Source of the DNA: an uncultured Mailhella sp.
GTDB taxonomy: Bacteria > Desulfobacterota > Desulfovibrionia > Desulfovibrionales > Desulfovibrionaceae
Direction of reading: 5' to 3'
Assembly (NCBI GenBank): GCA_944322635.1
Contig: CALUPL010000060.1
Location: 1-62,456 of the forward strand
Length of the DNA stretch: 62,456 nucleotides
The notes below the pieces were generated by a model. The model ran no database searches, had not been told where the DNA came from, and worked only from the letters and a program-made list of their open reading frames with translations. The position numbers and the translations under genes were made by a program. Below are positions 1 through 8,384 of the stretch, one piece after another (the stretch's first letter is position 1; each line of letters starts with the position of its first letter).

Positions 1-125
1 GTTTACGGGCCGCCGGTAACAGAAATGCAGATGTCAGACCGTACATGCGCCTGCTAGGGCGCGGCTGGTAAGAAAGCCTTACAGGCGCATAAGAGGAACC
101 ACCGGCTATGCCGGTGGGGCCCCTT
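1..125 (+). mobile_element. Probable right end of an IS200/IS605 (TnpB-type) element, truncated by the window start
   Basis: The segment folds into nested stems: ATGCGCCTG (45-53) pairs with CAGGCGCAT (82-90), GTAAG/CTTAC lies inside, and a palindrome CCACCGGC-tat-GCCGGTGG occupies 99-117. Such a subterminal palindrome after a structured tail is typical of IS200/IS605-type elements, where the tnpB 3' end doubles as the guide-RNA (omegaRNA) scaffold. Short open frames run in from the edge and stop near 57 and 71, so the last codons of a transposon gene may be included. No tnpB can be identified because the body lies outside the window; the family call rests on end structure alone. Confidence 0.42.
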
Positions 126-150
126 TACGGACAGAGATAATTAAAAACAA

Positions 151-176
151 AAAGGCGCAACTTTCGTTGCGCCTTT
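151..176 (-). terminator. Rho-independent terminator of the SRP RNA gene
   Basis: An 11-bp stem (151-161 with 166-176, tetraloop TTTC) is followed on the minus strand by TTTTTGTTTTT. It begins 3 nt beyond the 3' end of the SRP RNA. Confidence 0.85.
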
Positions 177-178
177 TT

Positions 179-263
179 GGGAACCGGACACCCGGCAACA
201 ACCGTTACCGTTGCTTCCTTTCGGACCTGGCGGGGTTGGCGGCGCGACCGCCGTCCGGTTCCC
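179..263 (-). ncRNA. ffs: Small (4.5S-type) bacterial signal recognition particle RNA
   Basis: On the minus strand the segment contains CCAGGTCCGAAAGGAAGCA, which carries the conserved symmetric and asymmetric internal loops bound by the Ffh M domain. The ends GGGAACCGGAC and GTCCGGTTCCC pair perfectly and fix a product of about 85 nt, a length without an Alu domain as expected for Gram-negative bacteria. The RNA forms SRP with Ffh and targets nascent membrane proteins to FtsY. A consensus promoter lies upstream and a terminator directly downstream, so it is a stand-alone unit. The mature 5' end lies about 15 nt inside the predicted primary transcript, which implies processing. Confidence 0.93.
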
Positions 264-284
264 TGAACGTATGGAGCGAAAGGC

Positions 285-313
285 AGTATATCCGGGGGGC
301 GAGGCAATGTCAA
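285..313 (-). promoter_or_regulatory. Sigma-70 promoter of the SRP RNA gene
   Basis: The minus strand shows TTGACA (308-313), a 17-bp spacer and TATACT (285-290). The near-perfect match and spacing fit a strongly transcribed stable RNA. Confidence 0.85.
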
Positions 314-531
314 CCTGCTATCCCTTGTTGCGCGAGCGGCCTGCCGGAGAGCGCGCCGTTGCCGGGAAATGCTCGAAGGCGCGGCGATTCGGAATGAGCG
401 GCATCGGGAAGAGCCTGTGCGCTGAAGGCAGAAAAAAGGGCGGATCCGCGCCGGCGCTCAGGGAAAACAGGGGCGTGACGGTCATTCTTACGGTGTCATG
501 CCGTTAAAATTTTGCAGGAATGAAAAAAGTG
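314..531. other. Intergenic region with no recognised gene
   Basis: Between the SRP RNA promoter and the tRNA promoter I see no coding region with a ribosome-binding site and no strong hairpin. Confidence 0.5.
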
Positions 532-559
532 CTTGCCAAGCAGGAGCCTTTGCTATACA
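532..559 (+). promoter_or_regulatory. Probable promoter of tRNA-Leu
   Basis: CTTGCC/TTGCCA (532-538) and TATACA (554-559) are 15-16 bp apart, 11 nt upstream of the mature tRNA. Confidence 0.5.
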
Positions 560-570
560 AGAACAGCTGT

Positions 571-655
571 GCCCAGGTGGTGGAATTGGTAGACACACTA
601 TCTTGAGGTGGTAGCGCCGAATGGCGTGGGAGTTCGAGTCTCCCCCTGGGCACCA
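571..655 (+). tRNA. tRNA-Leu (anticodon GAG), CCA encoded
   Basis: An acceptor stem GCCCAGG/CCTGGGC followed by A-CCA, a D arm, an anticodon loop CTTGAGG (anticodon GAG, reads CUU/CUC), a long variable arm typical of class II tRNA-Leu, and a T arm with GTTCGAGTC are all present. The 3' CCA is genomically encoded. A short hairpin with a T-run follows immediately. I see no integrase gene or duplicated tRNA 3' end here. Confidence 0.96.
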
Positions 656-666
656 GTAAGAGAATG

Positions 667-700
667 AAAGCCGTAAGCCGAACAGGTTTGCGGCTTTTTT
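667..700 (+). terminator. Terminator of tRNA-Leu
   Basis: AAGCCG (675-680) pairs with CGGCTT (691-696), followed by a T-run, about 20 nt beyond the tRNA. Confidence 0.7.
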
Positions 701-721
701 CGTATCGTGAACGGAGAGAAA

Positions 722-764
722 ACGGGCATGGGGAGCGTTTTGAAAAGCGTTGCCCCATGCCCGT
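722..764. repeat. Perfect 12-bp inverted repeat between tRNA-Leu and the liv operon
   Basis: ACGGGCATGGGG (722-733) pairs exactly with CCCCATGCCCGT (753-764) around a 19-nt loop, followed by ATTTTC. It may act as a bidirectional terminator. The rest of 765-1070 shows no gene. Confidence 0.6.
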
Positions 765-1070
765 ATTTTCGTTTCCTGCCCCATATGTTTTGACTTGCAG
801 AAGAAAAGGCAGGGAAGAGCGCCCGTGAAATGAGGACGGGCGTTGCCTTCGACCAGTGCCTGGACGGGGCGAAGGCTCCAGGTATTTTGTCTGCAACAAC
901 CGCGAAGCAGAGAACCTGTCTGCCGATTGCGGAGACGGAAATTCGGGCAGGGAGCAGATACCAGGAGTAAACGGCGCAACTTCTGCCGCTTTTGCCGGGC
1001 AAAGCGCCGGAGGCGGCTTGCTGGATGCCTCGGCGTTTTCGTGAGCTTCTTTTCTCCTCAGCCCGGAATT

Positions 1071-1117
1071 TTAAAGACAAAACTCCGCTTTCTTCCAGAC
1101 ATGGAAAGAAAGCGGAG
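1071..1117 (-). terminator. Terminator of the liv operon
   Basis: On the minus strand CTCCGCTTTCTT and AAGAAAGCGGAG (1083-1094 with 1106-1117) form a 12-bp stem followed by TTTTGTCTTT. It lies about 100 nt after the livF stop codon. Confidence 0.8.
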
Positions 1118-1214
1118 CGAAGATGCCTTGCCTGCCGCTTTTCTGCCGCCCCTCAGCGTTGCACGGCGCCGAGAGGGGAAGCGCAAAAGAGGAAACGCAA
1201 CGCGCGTTCCGCGT

Positions 1215-1937
1215 TTATCCGCCGAGGTAGGCGGCGCGGACTTTGGGGTCTTTCAGCAGGTCTTTGCCGGGGCCTTCGAGCACGACGGAGCCGACTTCGA
1301 GAATGTAGGCATAATCGGCAATGGACAGGGCGGCGTAGGCGTTCTGTTCCACGAGAAGGACGGTTTTGCCGTCTTCGTTGATGCGGCGGATGATGTCGAA
1401 GATTTCCCGCACGAGAATGGGGGCGAGGCCGAGGGAGGGCTCGTCGAGCATGATGAGGTCGGGGCGGCTCATGAGGGCCCGGCCCACGGCGAGCATCTGC
1501 TGTTCGCCGCCGGAGAGCGTACCGCCCTTCTGCCAGCTTCTTTCGCGCAGGCGGGGGAAGAGGTTGTAAACGAGTTCCATGTCGCGGGCAATGCCGTCTT
1601 GGTCCTTGCGGCACCAGGCGCCGAGGGTAAGGTTTTCGGCCACGGTAAGGTGCGGCAGAATGCGCCTGCCTTCGGGGCTGAGGGCAATGCCGTTGCGCAC
1701 CATGTTTTCGGCGGGCAGACCTATGAGGTTCACGGGCTTGTCGCCTTCGTGTCTGGTGAGCAGAATTTCGCCGCTTGCGCCTTTGACGAGACCGGCCACG
1801 GAGCGGATGATGCTGCTTTTGCCTGCGCCGTTGGCGCCGATGAGCGTGACCACGCTGCCTCTGGGAATGGAGAGAGTCACGCCCTTGACGGCATGAATGC
1901 CGCCGTAATGCACATGAAGGTCTTTAATCTGCAACAT
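1215..1937 (-). CDS. livF: Branched-chain amino acid ABC transporter ATP-binding protein LivF
   Basis: This 240-residue ATPase powers, with LivG, uptake through the LivHM channel at the inner membrane. Walker A (GANGAGKS) is at residues 34-41, the signature LSGGEQQML at 141-149 and Walker B LIMLDEP at 161-167. Length and the final AYLGG match the LivF family. It is the last gene of livK-H-M-G-F; its start overlaps the livG end by 14 bp, implying translational coupling. The liv family also handles other amino acids and amides, so the substrate is inferred from the gene set only. Confidence 0.93.
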   Translation of the reverse strand: MLQIKDLHVHYGGIHAVKGVTLSIPRGSVVTLIGANGAGKSSIIRSVAGLVKGASGEILLTRHEGDKPVNLIGLPAENMVRNGIALSPEGRRILPHLTVAENLTLGAWCRKDQDGIARDMELVYNLFPRLRERSWQKGGTLSGGEQQMLAVGRALMSRPDLIMLDEPSLGLAPILVREIFDIIRRINEDGKTVLLVEQNAYAALSIADYAYILEVGSVVLEGPGKDLLKDPKVRAAYLGG

Positions 1938-2712
1938 TGTTTACATCCTCGCCGAGGTAGGCTTCGATAACGCGCGGGTTGGAGCGGATGGCGTCGGCGT
2001 CGCCTTCGGCTATGAGCTTGCCGTATTCCAGCACCCAGATATGTTCGCATACGCCCATGACCACCTTCATGTCGTGCTCAATGAGCAGAATGGTGAGATG
2101 GAACTCGTCGCGTATCTGGCGGATGAAGTTCATGAGCTCAAGGCTTTCCTGGGGGTTCATGCCCGCGGCCGGTTCGTCGAGCAGCAGGAATTTCGGTTCC
2201 GTGGCGAGGGCTCGGGCGATTTCCAGACGTCGCTGTGCGCCGTAGGGGAGGGCGGAAGCCGTTTCGTCGGCATGAGCGGCGAGGCCCACGCGGCGGAGCA
2301 GTTCCATGGCCTTTTCGCGTATGTCTCTTTCTTCGCGTCTTGTGCCCGGCAGGCCGAGCACGGCGCCCCACCAGTGACCGCTGCGGCGCACGTGGCGTCC
2401 TATCATGACGTTTTCAAGGGCGGTTTCGTTGTAGAAGAGCCGGATGTTCTGAAAGGTTCTGGCCATGCCGAGGGAGCATATGCGGTGCGGAGCCATGCCG
2501 GTGATTCTGCGGCCTGCGAAGACCACGTCGCCCTCGGTGGGACGGTAGAAGCCGGTAATGACGTTGAAGGCGGTGGTTTTGCCTGCGCCGTTGGGGCCGA
2601 TCAGGCCCACTATGCTGCCTTCGGGAATGTCCATGGTAAGTTCGCTCACGGCGGTGACGCCGCCGAAGCGCATGGTGACGTTTCTTACTTCAATGATGTT
2701 CTTCCGGCTCAT
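1924..2712 (-). CDS. livG: Branched-chain amino acid ABC transporter ATP-binding protein LivG
   Basis: A 262-residue ATPase pairing with LivF. Walker A GPNGAGKTT lies at residues 39-47, a LivG-type signature PYGAQRRLEIARAL near the middle, and Walker B LLLDEPAAG follows. LivG proteins are slightly longer than LivF because of an insert around 90-130, present here. The start overlaps the livM stop by 4 bp and its own end overlaps livF. Confidence 0.93.
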   Translation of the reverse strand: MSRKNIIEVRNVTMRFGGVTAVSELTMDIPEGSIVGLIGPNGAGKTTAFNVITGFYRPTEGDVVFAGRRITGMAPHRICSLGMARTFQNIRLFYNETALENVMIGRHVRRSGHWWGAVLGLPGTRREERDIREKAMELLRRVGLAAHADETASALPYGAQRRLEIARALATEPKFLLLDEPAAGMNPQESLELMNFIRQIRDEFHLTILLIEHDMKVVMGVCEHIWVLEYGKLIAEGDADAIRSNPRVIEAYLGEDVNNVAD

Positions 2713-3821
2713 GCCTTACGCTCCTTCTTGCGGCCGAGGCGGGAAAAAAAGGCGGCCAGACTGTCCCAGGTGATTTCTCTCATGCCCATGATGCCTTCGC
2801 GGCGATACAGGATGATGAGCAGCAGGCATACGGAAAAGACGACCATGCGCATGCCGGGAATGCCGGGAATTTCCACGAAACCGAGATTGATGGGTTCTTC
2901 CACCACGCGGAGCCATTCGAGCAGCACGGTGATGATGACGCTGCCGATGATGCTGCCGGTAATGGAGCCGAGGCCGCCTGCCACCACGATCATGAGGATG
3001 TTGTAGGTAAGCAGGAAGGTGAACATTTTGGGGTCGATGGTGGTGAGCAGGTTGCCGAGCAGCGCGCCGCCCACGCCGGCGAGGAAGGCGCCGAGGCAGA
3101 AGGAAAAGAGCTTGGCGTGGAACACGTTGATGCCCATGACCTGAGCGGCTATTTCATCGTCGCGCACGGCCTTGAGCACGTTGCCGAAGTTGCTGGAAAG
3201 AAGGCGCACGGTGCAGAACACCACCACGAGCAGCCATATGAAGCTGGTGAACAGATCCGTATGGCCGGGAATGCCCTTGATGCCGAGCGAACCGTTGGTG
3301 ATGGGTGTGGCGTTGACTATGAGCACGCGGATGATTTCCGAAAAGCCCAGGGTGGCTATGCCGAGGTAGTCGCCGCCGAGCCGGAGCACGGGAATGCCGA
3401 TGACGAGGGCAAAGAGCGTGGCGACTATGCCGCCGAGAATGACGGAGAACCAGAAGGGGGTATGGAGAGCGGCGAGGGAAGGCAGGATTTCGTCGATAAT
3501 CCACATCATTTCCTTCTGGTCTGGCGTGAGCACGCACAGGGCGGAAACGTAGGCGCCTATGGCCATGAAGCCGGCGTGTCCGAGGGAGAACATGCCGGTG
3601 AAGCCGTAGATGATGTTGAGGGAAATGGCGAGAATGCCGTACACGGCCACGAGGTTCAGAATCTGCACTTCATAGCCGTTGAGGGGGGAGGGCAGGAAGG
3701 AGAAGCCGGTATCTTCGGCCATGCTGCCGTCGGCCCACCAGAGGAAGAGAAAGAGCAGGGCTATGGCAAGAACGGTGAGGGTGTTGTTGCGGACTCTGGA
3801 GGAGGATTTTGCTGCGGTCAT
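2709..3821 (-). CDS. livM: Branched-chain amino acid ABC transporter permease LivM
   Basis: A 370-residue inner-membrane permease with many hydrophobic helices and the family segment YGFTGMFSLGHAGFMAIGAY in the first half. It dimerises with LivH to form the channel. A first helix near residues 13-30 (LTVLAIALLFLFLWW) is followed by a periplasmic stretch. The start ATG overlaps the livH stop codon, so translation is coupled. Confidence 0.92.
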   Translation of the reverse strand: MTAAKSSSRVRNNTLTVLAIALLFLFLWWADGSMAEDTGFSFLPSPLNGYEVQILNLVAVYGILAISLNIIYGFTGMFSLGHAGFMAIGAYVSALCVLTPDQKEMMWIIDEILPSLAALHTPFWFSVILGGIVATLFALVIGIPVLRLGGDYLGIATLGFSEIIRVLIVNATPITNGSLGIKGIPGHTDLFTSFIWLLVVVFCTVRLLSSNFGNVLKAVRDDEIAAQVMGINVFHAKLFSFCLGAFLAGVGGALLGNLLTTIDPKMFTFLLTYNILMIVVAGGLGSITGSIIGSVIITVLLEWLRVVEEPINLGFVEIPGIPGMRMVVFSVCLLLIILYRREGIMGMREITWDSLAAFFSRLGRKKERKA

Positions 3822-4714
3822 CAGATCTTCTCCTTCTGTTTTTCACCGAACAGGCCGGTGGGCTTCACCAGAAGGACAACGACCAGCAGAATGAAGGCGA
3901 AGGCGTCGCGGTAACCGGAAAGTTCCGGGAAGAAGGCGACGGCCATGATTTCGATGAAACCGAGCATGAGTCCGCCGATGACGGCGCCCTGAATGGAGCC
4001 TATGCCGCCGAACACGGCGGCGATGAAGGCCTTGAAGCCGGGGAATACGCCCATGTAGGGGTTGATCTGCGGATAGCGCAGCGCCCACATGATGCCCGAA
4101 GCCGCGGCGAGGGCGGAGCCTATGGCAAAGGTGAGGGCTATGATTTTGTCCACGGACACGCCGAGCATGCGCGTGGTTTCGATGTCTTTGGAAATGGCCT
4201 GCATGGCGAGGCCGGGCTTGGTGTGATAGACGACGTAGAGAAGGGCGGCCACAAGAATGGCCGTTACGCCGGGAACGAGCAGGGTGAGGGGCATGAGGCG
4301 GGCGCCGCCTATGGTGATGATGCTCACCAGCCACTCCGGCTGATGCACGGGACGGGGCAGTCCGGTGAAGACCACCACGGCGAGGCTTTCAAGAAAGAAG
4401 GACACGGCAATGGCGCTGATGAGCGCGGAAATGCGGGGAGCGTCGCGCAGGGGGCGGTAGGCGATTTTGTCCATGAGCACGCCGAGGCCGGCGGAACCCA
4501 AAATGGACACCACCACGGCCACGGGCCAGGGCAGACAGAACAGCGTGGTGCCGTAGAAGACGAAATACGCGCCGAGCATGAGGATGTCGCCGTGGGCGAA
4601 GTTGATGAGACGCAGAATGCCGTACACCATGGTGTAGCCTATGGCAATGAGCCCGTAGAGCGAACCCAGCGTCAGCGCGTTGAAAAAGTGTTGGAGGAAT
4701 AATTCCAGACTCAT
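3821..4714 (-). CDS. livH: Branched-chain amino acid ABC transporter permease LivH
   Basis: The chosen ATG at 4714 gives 297 residues beginning MSLELFLQHFFNALTLGSLY, the usual LivH N-terminus; a frame extending further upstream lacks a family-like sequence. Conserved features include GYTMVYGILRLINFAHGD and the C-terminal GLFG. About eight hydrophobic helices are evident. It forms the translocation pore with LivM. A hairpin separates it from livK, which probably lets the binding protein be made in excess. The ribosome-binding site is weak. Confidence 0.9.
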   Translation of the reverse strand: MSLELFLQHFFNALTLGSLYGLIAIGYTMVYGILRLINFAHGDILMLGAYFVFYGTTLFCLPWPVAVVVSILGSAGLGVLMDKIAYRPLRDAPRISALISAIAVSFFLESLAVVVFTGLPRPVHQPEWLVSIITIGGARLMPLTLLVPGVTAILVAALLYVVYHTKPGLAMQAISKDIETTRMLGVSVDKIIALTFAIGSALAAASGIMWALRYPQINPYMGVFPGFKAFIAAVFGGIGSIQGAVIGGLMLGFIEIMAVAFFPELSGYRDAFAFILLVVVLLVKPTGLFGEKQKEKI

Positions 4715-4855
4715 GAGGGAACCCTTTCCGGCCGCGACGCCGCCACGGAAAAGATGATGCGGCGAAGCTCCATGGAAATGCTCCTGTCCGGCCATGGGCG
4801 GAACGGGGCGTTGTGAATGTGCGGGGGGAACGAAAAAAGGCGCGGAGCGCCGGGA

Positions 4856-4883
4856 AAGGCCGGAGGACAAGGCCTCCGGCCTT
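4856..4883 (-). promoter_or_regulatory. Intercistronic hairpin between livK and livH
   Basis: AAGGCCGGAGG (4856-4866) pairs with CCTCCGGCCTT (4873-4883), 17 nt after the livK stop. On the minus strand only a short T-run follows, so it is more likely a partial terminator or a 3' stabiliser of livK mRNA than a full stop. Confidence 0.6.
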
Positions 4884-4899
4884 TTTTGATGGGAGAGCC

Positions 4900-6039
4900 T
4901 TAGTCGGCGATGGCCTCGCCGATGTAGGAGCGCTTGCCGTTCTTGTACTGAATGATGCCGACGGGCAGTTCGGCGTCATGGGTGGCGTTGATGGACAGAG
5001 TGCCGAGAGGCGTGGCGAAGTTCTTGGTTTCGGCAAGGGCCTTGGTGATGGCTTCGGGATCGTCGGAACCGGCGCGGGTGATGGCGTCGATGATGAGGTT
5101 GTAGCAGACGTAGCCGAGAGCGGAGTTCACGTTGGGGTCCTTGTCGGGGTAGGCGGCCTTCCAGGCATCGGTGAAGGCCTTGGCGGCGGGGCTCATGTTG
5201 GGCATGTTCACGTCATAGGGGAAGGGGGTGTGCAAAAAGCCTTCCCCGGCCTTGCCGCCGATTTTGACGGTGTCGGGGTTGTCCATGGCGTCGGCGCCCA
5301 TCATGACGAAGGTGCCTCCGAGTTCGCGGGCCTGCTTCATGATGATGGCGCCTTCAGCGAAGTAGGCGGGCATGAACACGATGTCGGGCTTCTGATTGAT
5401 GATTTCGGTGAGCTGGGCGGTGAAGTCCTGATCGCCGGAATTGTACTTCATGTCGGCCACGATTTCGCCGCCGAGCTTCTTGTAGGAACGCTTGAAGAAG
5501 CTGCACAGGCCCACGGAATAGTCGTTGGCCACGTCCATGAGAATGGCGGCCTTCTTCATGCCGAGGGTCTTGTAGGCGTAGGAGGCTGCGGCTGCGCCCT
5601 GATAGGGGTCGATGAAGCAGGCGCGGAAGTAGTACTTCTTGCCCTGGGTGACGAGGGGGCTGGTGCAGGAGGTGCCCACGCCGGGCACCTTGGCCTTTTC
5701 GCCCACTTCGCCGCCGGCCATGGCGAGGGAGGAGCCGTAGGTGCCTATGTAGGCGGAAACCTTGTCGCGTTCCACGAGACGCTTGACGGCGTTGGCTGCC
5801 TCGACCTTGTCGGACTTGTTATCTACAACCACGAGTTCCACGTCGCGGCCGAGAACCTTGGGAGTGGCCTGCTGGGCAAGCTTGATGCCGTCGAGCTCAA
5901 GCTGTCCGCCGAAGGCGTTCTGGCCGGTCAGAGGCAGATACACGCCGATTTTGACGGGCTCGGCGGCCTGAGCGGGGAAGGCGAGGCCGCAGGCCATGGC
6001 GGCCATGGCGACAGAGGCGAACACACGGGAAAGCTTCAT
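4900..6039 (-). CDS. livK: Periplasmic branched-chain amino acid binding protein LivK/LivJ-like
   Basis: The ATG at 6039 has GGAGG 7 nt upstream and begins a signal peptide (MKLSRVFASVAMAAMA, cleavage probably after AQA near residue 26), giving 379 residues. The mature part matches the type I periplasmic-binding fold (IGVYLPLTGQNAFGGQ near its start). It captures amino acids and delivers them to LivHM. First gene of the operon, with its own promoter carrying a palindrome. Ligand identity cannot be read from sequence; leucine-type or amide ligands are both possible. Confidence 0.9.
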   Translation of the reverse strand: MKLSRVFASVAMAAMACGLAFPAQAAEPVKIGVYLPLTGQNAFGGQLELDGIKLAQQATPKVLGRDVELVVVDNKSDKVEAANAVKRLVERDKVSAYIGTYGSSLAMAGGEVGEKAKVPGVGTSCTSPLVTQGKKYYFRACFIDPYQGAAAASYAYKTLGMKKAAILMDVANDYSVGLCSFFKRSYKKLGGEIVADMKYNSGDQDFTAQLTEIINQKPDIVFMPAYFAEGAIIMKQARELGGTFVMMGADAMDNPDTVKIGGKAGEGFLHTPFPYDVNMPNMSPAAKAFTDAWKAAYPDKDPNVNSALGYVCYNLIIDAITRAGSDDPEAITKALAETKNFATPLGTLSINATHDAELPVGIIQYKNGKRSYIGEAIAD

Positions 6040-6090
6040 AACGATCCTCCGATTGAGAAACACAGGTTCGTGTGAAATATATGGAGGAAT

Positions 6091-6121
6091 AGTATAGAAT
6101 CTTACGATTGTGTGCAATCGT
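6091..6121 (-). promoter_or_regulatory. livK promoter with an overlapping palindromic operator candidate
   Basis: The minus strand has TATACT (6091-6096) about 52 nt before the livK ATG. The -35 region coincides with a perfect 7-bp inverted repeat ACGATTG-N4-CAATCGT (6104-6121). A protein bound there would block or reposition RNA polymerase. The cognate regulator is unknown. Confidence 0.55.
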
Positions 6122-6842
6122 GAAGCGGCATGAAAATATAGTCCCTTGTTGCTGCACAGTTGTATTGTGCCATGTTATTTTCAGTAAATACAAAATGTTG
6201 AAAATATTTCACCGGAAAGAATTTTTCTTGTTCTTCAAAAAGGAAAAAGCGCTTTTGCCAATTTTGTGTTTACAAAAGCGCAAAAATGTGGAAAATGATT
6301 GTTCCTTTTTTTCAGAACGGGAACAAAGGCGTTTTTTGTCCTGAAAAAGGGGACGCTGCGTTCATGCAGGAGTCGTTTTTCGAAGCGTGTCTGCACAGGG
6401 AGGAAAGGGGCGTTTTCGGAAGCGGGGTCTGCGAGGCCGGACGATGATGAAGGCACGGAAGGGGAGGTTTTGTTCGAATGTTCCTGCTTTTCTTCAATGT
6501 ACGGCGAACTTGGCAGAACAAGCTGAAACGAGCCGATGGAAGCTCGTTGAAGGCGGCGTCGATTTCCGTCTGACGGAGCGCAAGATTCTTTGAAGTGCGT
6601 TCCGTCGTGCGGTTCTGTTTTTTTCGGCACGGCCAGACTTGCCGCGGCCTTTTTCCGACGAAAAAGCATGAAACGCGCCCTTTGCGATGAACAAGGGGCG
6701 CGTCTGCTTTTTTTGTGGGGAGGCTGCCGGAGCAGCGAGTCTGCGGGGAGAAGAAGGCAAGGAGTTTTTTAGCGGCGTCGAAAGGCTCATCCGCTTATTC
6801 CGTCAGTGGCGGTCAGAGTCTTTGCTTGTGCGGCCGGTCTTT
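6122..6842. other. Long intergenic region upstream of livK and downstream of rpoN; two hairpins, no gene
   Basis: Unusually AT-rich in the first 180 nt. A 9-bp stem GCGCTTTTG/CAAAAGCGC (6249-6257 with 6273-6281) is followed on the minus strand by TTTTTCCTTTTT and looks like a terminator for transcription from the rpoN side. A second stem ACGCGCCC/GGGCGCGT (6673-6680 with 6696-6703) has a T7 run 4 nt downstream on the plus strand. Open frames here lack ribosome-binding sites and family resemblance. Confidence 0.5.
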
Positions 6843-8288
6843 TTATAAATGCTTCTTTCTTCTCGAAGAAGAGGGAATGCCCATTTCCTCGCGGTACTTG
6901 GCCACGGTGCGGCGGGCTATCTTGACGCCGAGGCCGTCGTTGAGCCGGGCGCTGATGTCTTCGTCGGAGAGGGGATGGGCGTGATCTTCGCCGTCGATGA
7001 GGGAGCGTATGCGGGCCTTCACGCTTTCGGAGCCCACCTGGCTGCCGTCGCTGGAGGAGAGGGCGCTGTTGAAGAAGTACTTGAGCTCGAATATGCCGTG
7101 CGGCGTGCCCACGTATTTGTTGGTGGTGATGCGGCTGATGCTGGATTCGCTGCGGCCGATGTCTTCGGCAATGTCCTTGAGCACGAGGGGTTTCAGCTTG
7201 TATACGCCGTACTCGAAGAAATCGTGCTGGTGCTTCACGATGCTTTCCATGACCTGATACAGGGTGCGCTGACGTTCTTCGAGGCTGCGGATGATCCACA
7301 CGGCCGAGCGCAGGCGGTCGTTCATGTAATCCTTTTCGTCGCTGGAGCAGTTCTGGGCGGCGAGTTCCTCGGAGAGCGGGGAGAGCTGAAGATGAGGCAG
7401 GTTTTCGTCGTTCATGAGAATGACGAATTCGCCGTTTATCTTGCGCACGAAGATGTCGGGACTGACGTAGCAGGGCGTGCTGCTGCCGAGGCTTCCGCCG
7501 GGACGCGGTTCGAGTCCCTGAATGATGCCTATGTATTCCTTCAGCGTGTCGAGATCGATGTGAAAATGACGCATGAGCGGCTTATAGCGTTGCTTTTCGA
7601 GGTCTTCGAGGTGTTCGCTCACAAGGCTCACGAGTATGGGATCGCGGTCGTCGTGCCGGGCGCGCAGCTGAATGAGCAGGCATTCGGAAAGCGTGCGTGC
7701 GGCCACGCCCACGGGATCGAAATTCTGAATGACGGACAGAACCGGAGGCACTTCGGAAGCTTCCACTCCGGCAAGGGCGGCAATTTCGTCATCCGTGGCG
7801 GTGAGATAGCCCGTTTCGTCGAGATTGCCGATGATGCATTCGCCTATGGATTTCTGCCGTTCATTGAGCGGAGAGAGCAGAAGCTGCGCCATGAGATGGG
7901 CTTCCAGCGTAGGTTCTGCGGAGTGGCAGGCTTCCAGCGGGTTGCCGTTTTCTTCTGCGGCTTCGTATTCCTGCTGCGCTGCCCGGGACTGACTGGAGAA
8001 TTCGCCCAGATACTCTTCCCATTCCGCGCTGCGGGCCACTTCTTCCTGCGGCCAGGGGGAGTCCTGTTCGTTTTCATTTTTGCGGGCGCCGTCGGCCTGG
8101 ACGTCGGGGGCGGCGGGGCCGGGTTCCGCCTCGCGCTCTTCCAGAAAAGGATTTTCCAGCAGTTCCTTCTGCACCGCCTCCACCAGTTCCTGACGGGAGA
8201 ACAGAAGCAGGGAAATGGCCTGCTTGAGCATGGGCGTCATGTGGAGCTGTTGGCTCAGTTTGAACTGCTGTCGTATTTCAAAAGCCAT
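6843..8288 (-). CDS. rpoN: RNA polymerase sigma-54 factor RpoN
   Basis: The ATG at 8288 with GAGGGG upstream gives 481 residues starting MAFEIRQQFKLSQQLHMTP, the glutamine-rich region I that contacts activators. A variable acidic region II follows (roughly 50-130), then the core-binding and DNA-binding domains, and the C-terminal RpoN box ARRTVAKYR at 458-466 that reads the -24 element. It directs core polymerase to sigma-54 promoters; at least one strong example (40360-40375) and its activator lie in this window. It follows glmM on the same strand, with a terminator hairpin between, so it probably has its own promoter. Confidence 0.96.
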   Translation of the reverse strand: MAFEIRQQFKLSQQLHMTPMLKQAISLLLFSRQELVEAVQKELLENPFLEEREAEPGPAAPDVQADGARKNENEQDSPWPQEEVARSAEWEEYLGEFSSQSRAAQQEYEAAEENGNPLEACHSAEPTLEAHLMAQLLLSPLNERQKSIGECIIGNLDETGYLTATDDEIAALAGVEASEVPPVLSVIQNFDPVGVAARTLSECLLIQLRARHDDRDPILVSLVSEHLEDLEKQRYKPLMRHFHIDLDTLKEYIGIIQGLEPRPGGSLGSSTPCYVSPDIFVRKINGEFVILMNDENLPHLQLSPLSEELAAQNCSSDEKDYMNDRLRSAVWIIRSLEERQRTLYQVMESIVKHQHDFFEYGVYKLKPLVLKDIAEDIGRSESSISRITTNKYVGTPHGIFELKYFFNSALSSSDGSQVGSESVKARIRSLIDGEDHAHPLSDEDISARLNDGLGVKIARRTVAKYREEMGIPSSSRRKKHL

Positions 8289-8330
8289 GATATCCCCTCG
8301 CGGCGGTTTCGAGTGAGTCGTACGAAAGAC

Positions 8331-8374
8331 AAAAAACGGGCCGCGGCACGGCAGAAACATGACCGCGCCGCGGC
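8331..8374 (-). terminator. Terminator after glmM
   Basis: On the minus strand two GCCGCGGC palindromes (8367-8374 and 8340-8347) pair and are followed by CCG and a T6 run, 11 nt after the glmM stop. Confidence 0.65.
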
Positions 8375-8384
8375 ACAGCAAAGG

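Noticed and set aside
571..655. tRNA-Leu as an integration site
   Set aside because: No integrase and no duplicated tRNA 3' end were found within the window.
488..979. Minus-strand frame across tRNA-Leu with PGGDSNSHAIRRYH-like sequence
   Set aside because: This is the well-known spurious translation of tRNA-Leu sequence.
4715..4870. N-terminal extension of livH
   Set aside because: The extra 52 residues have no LivH similarity and run through the livK-livH hairpin region.
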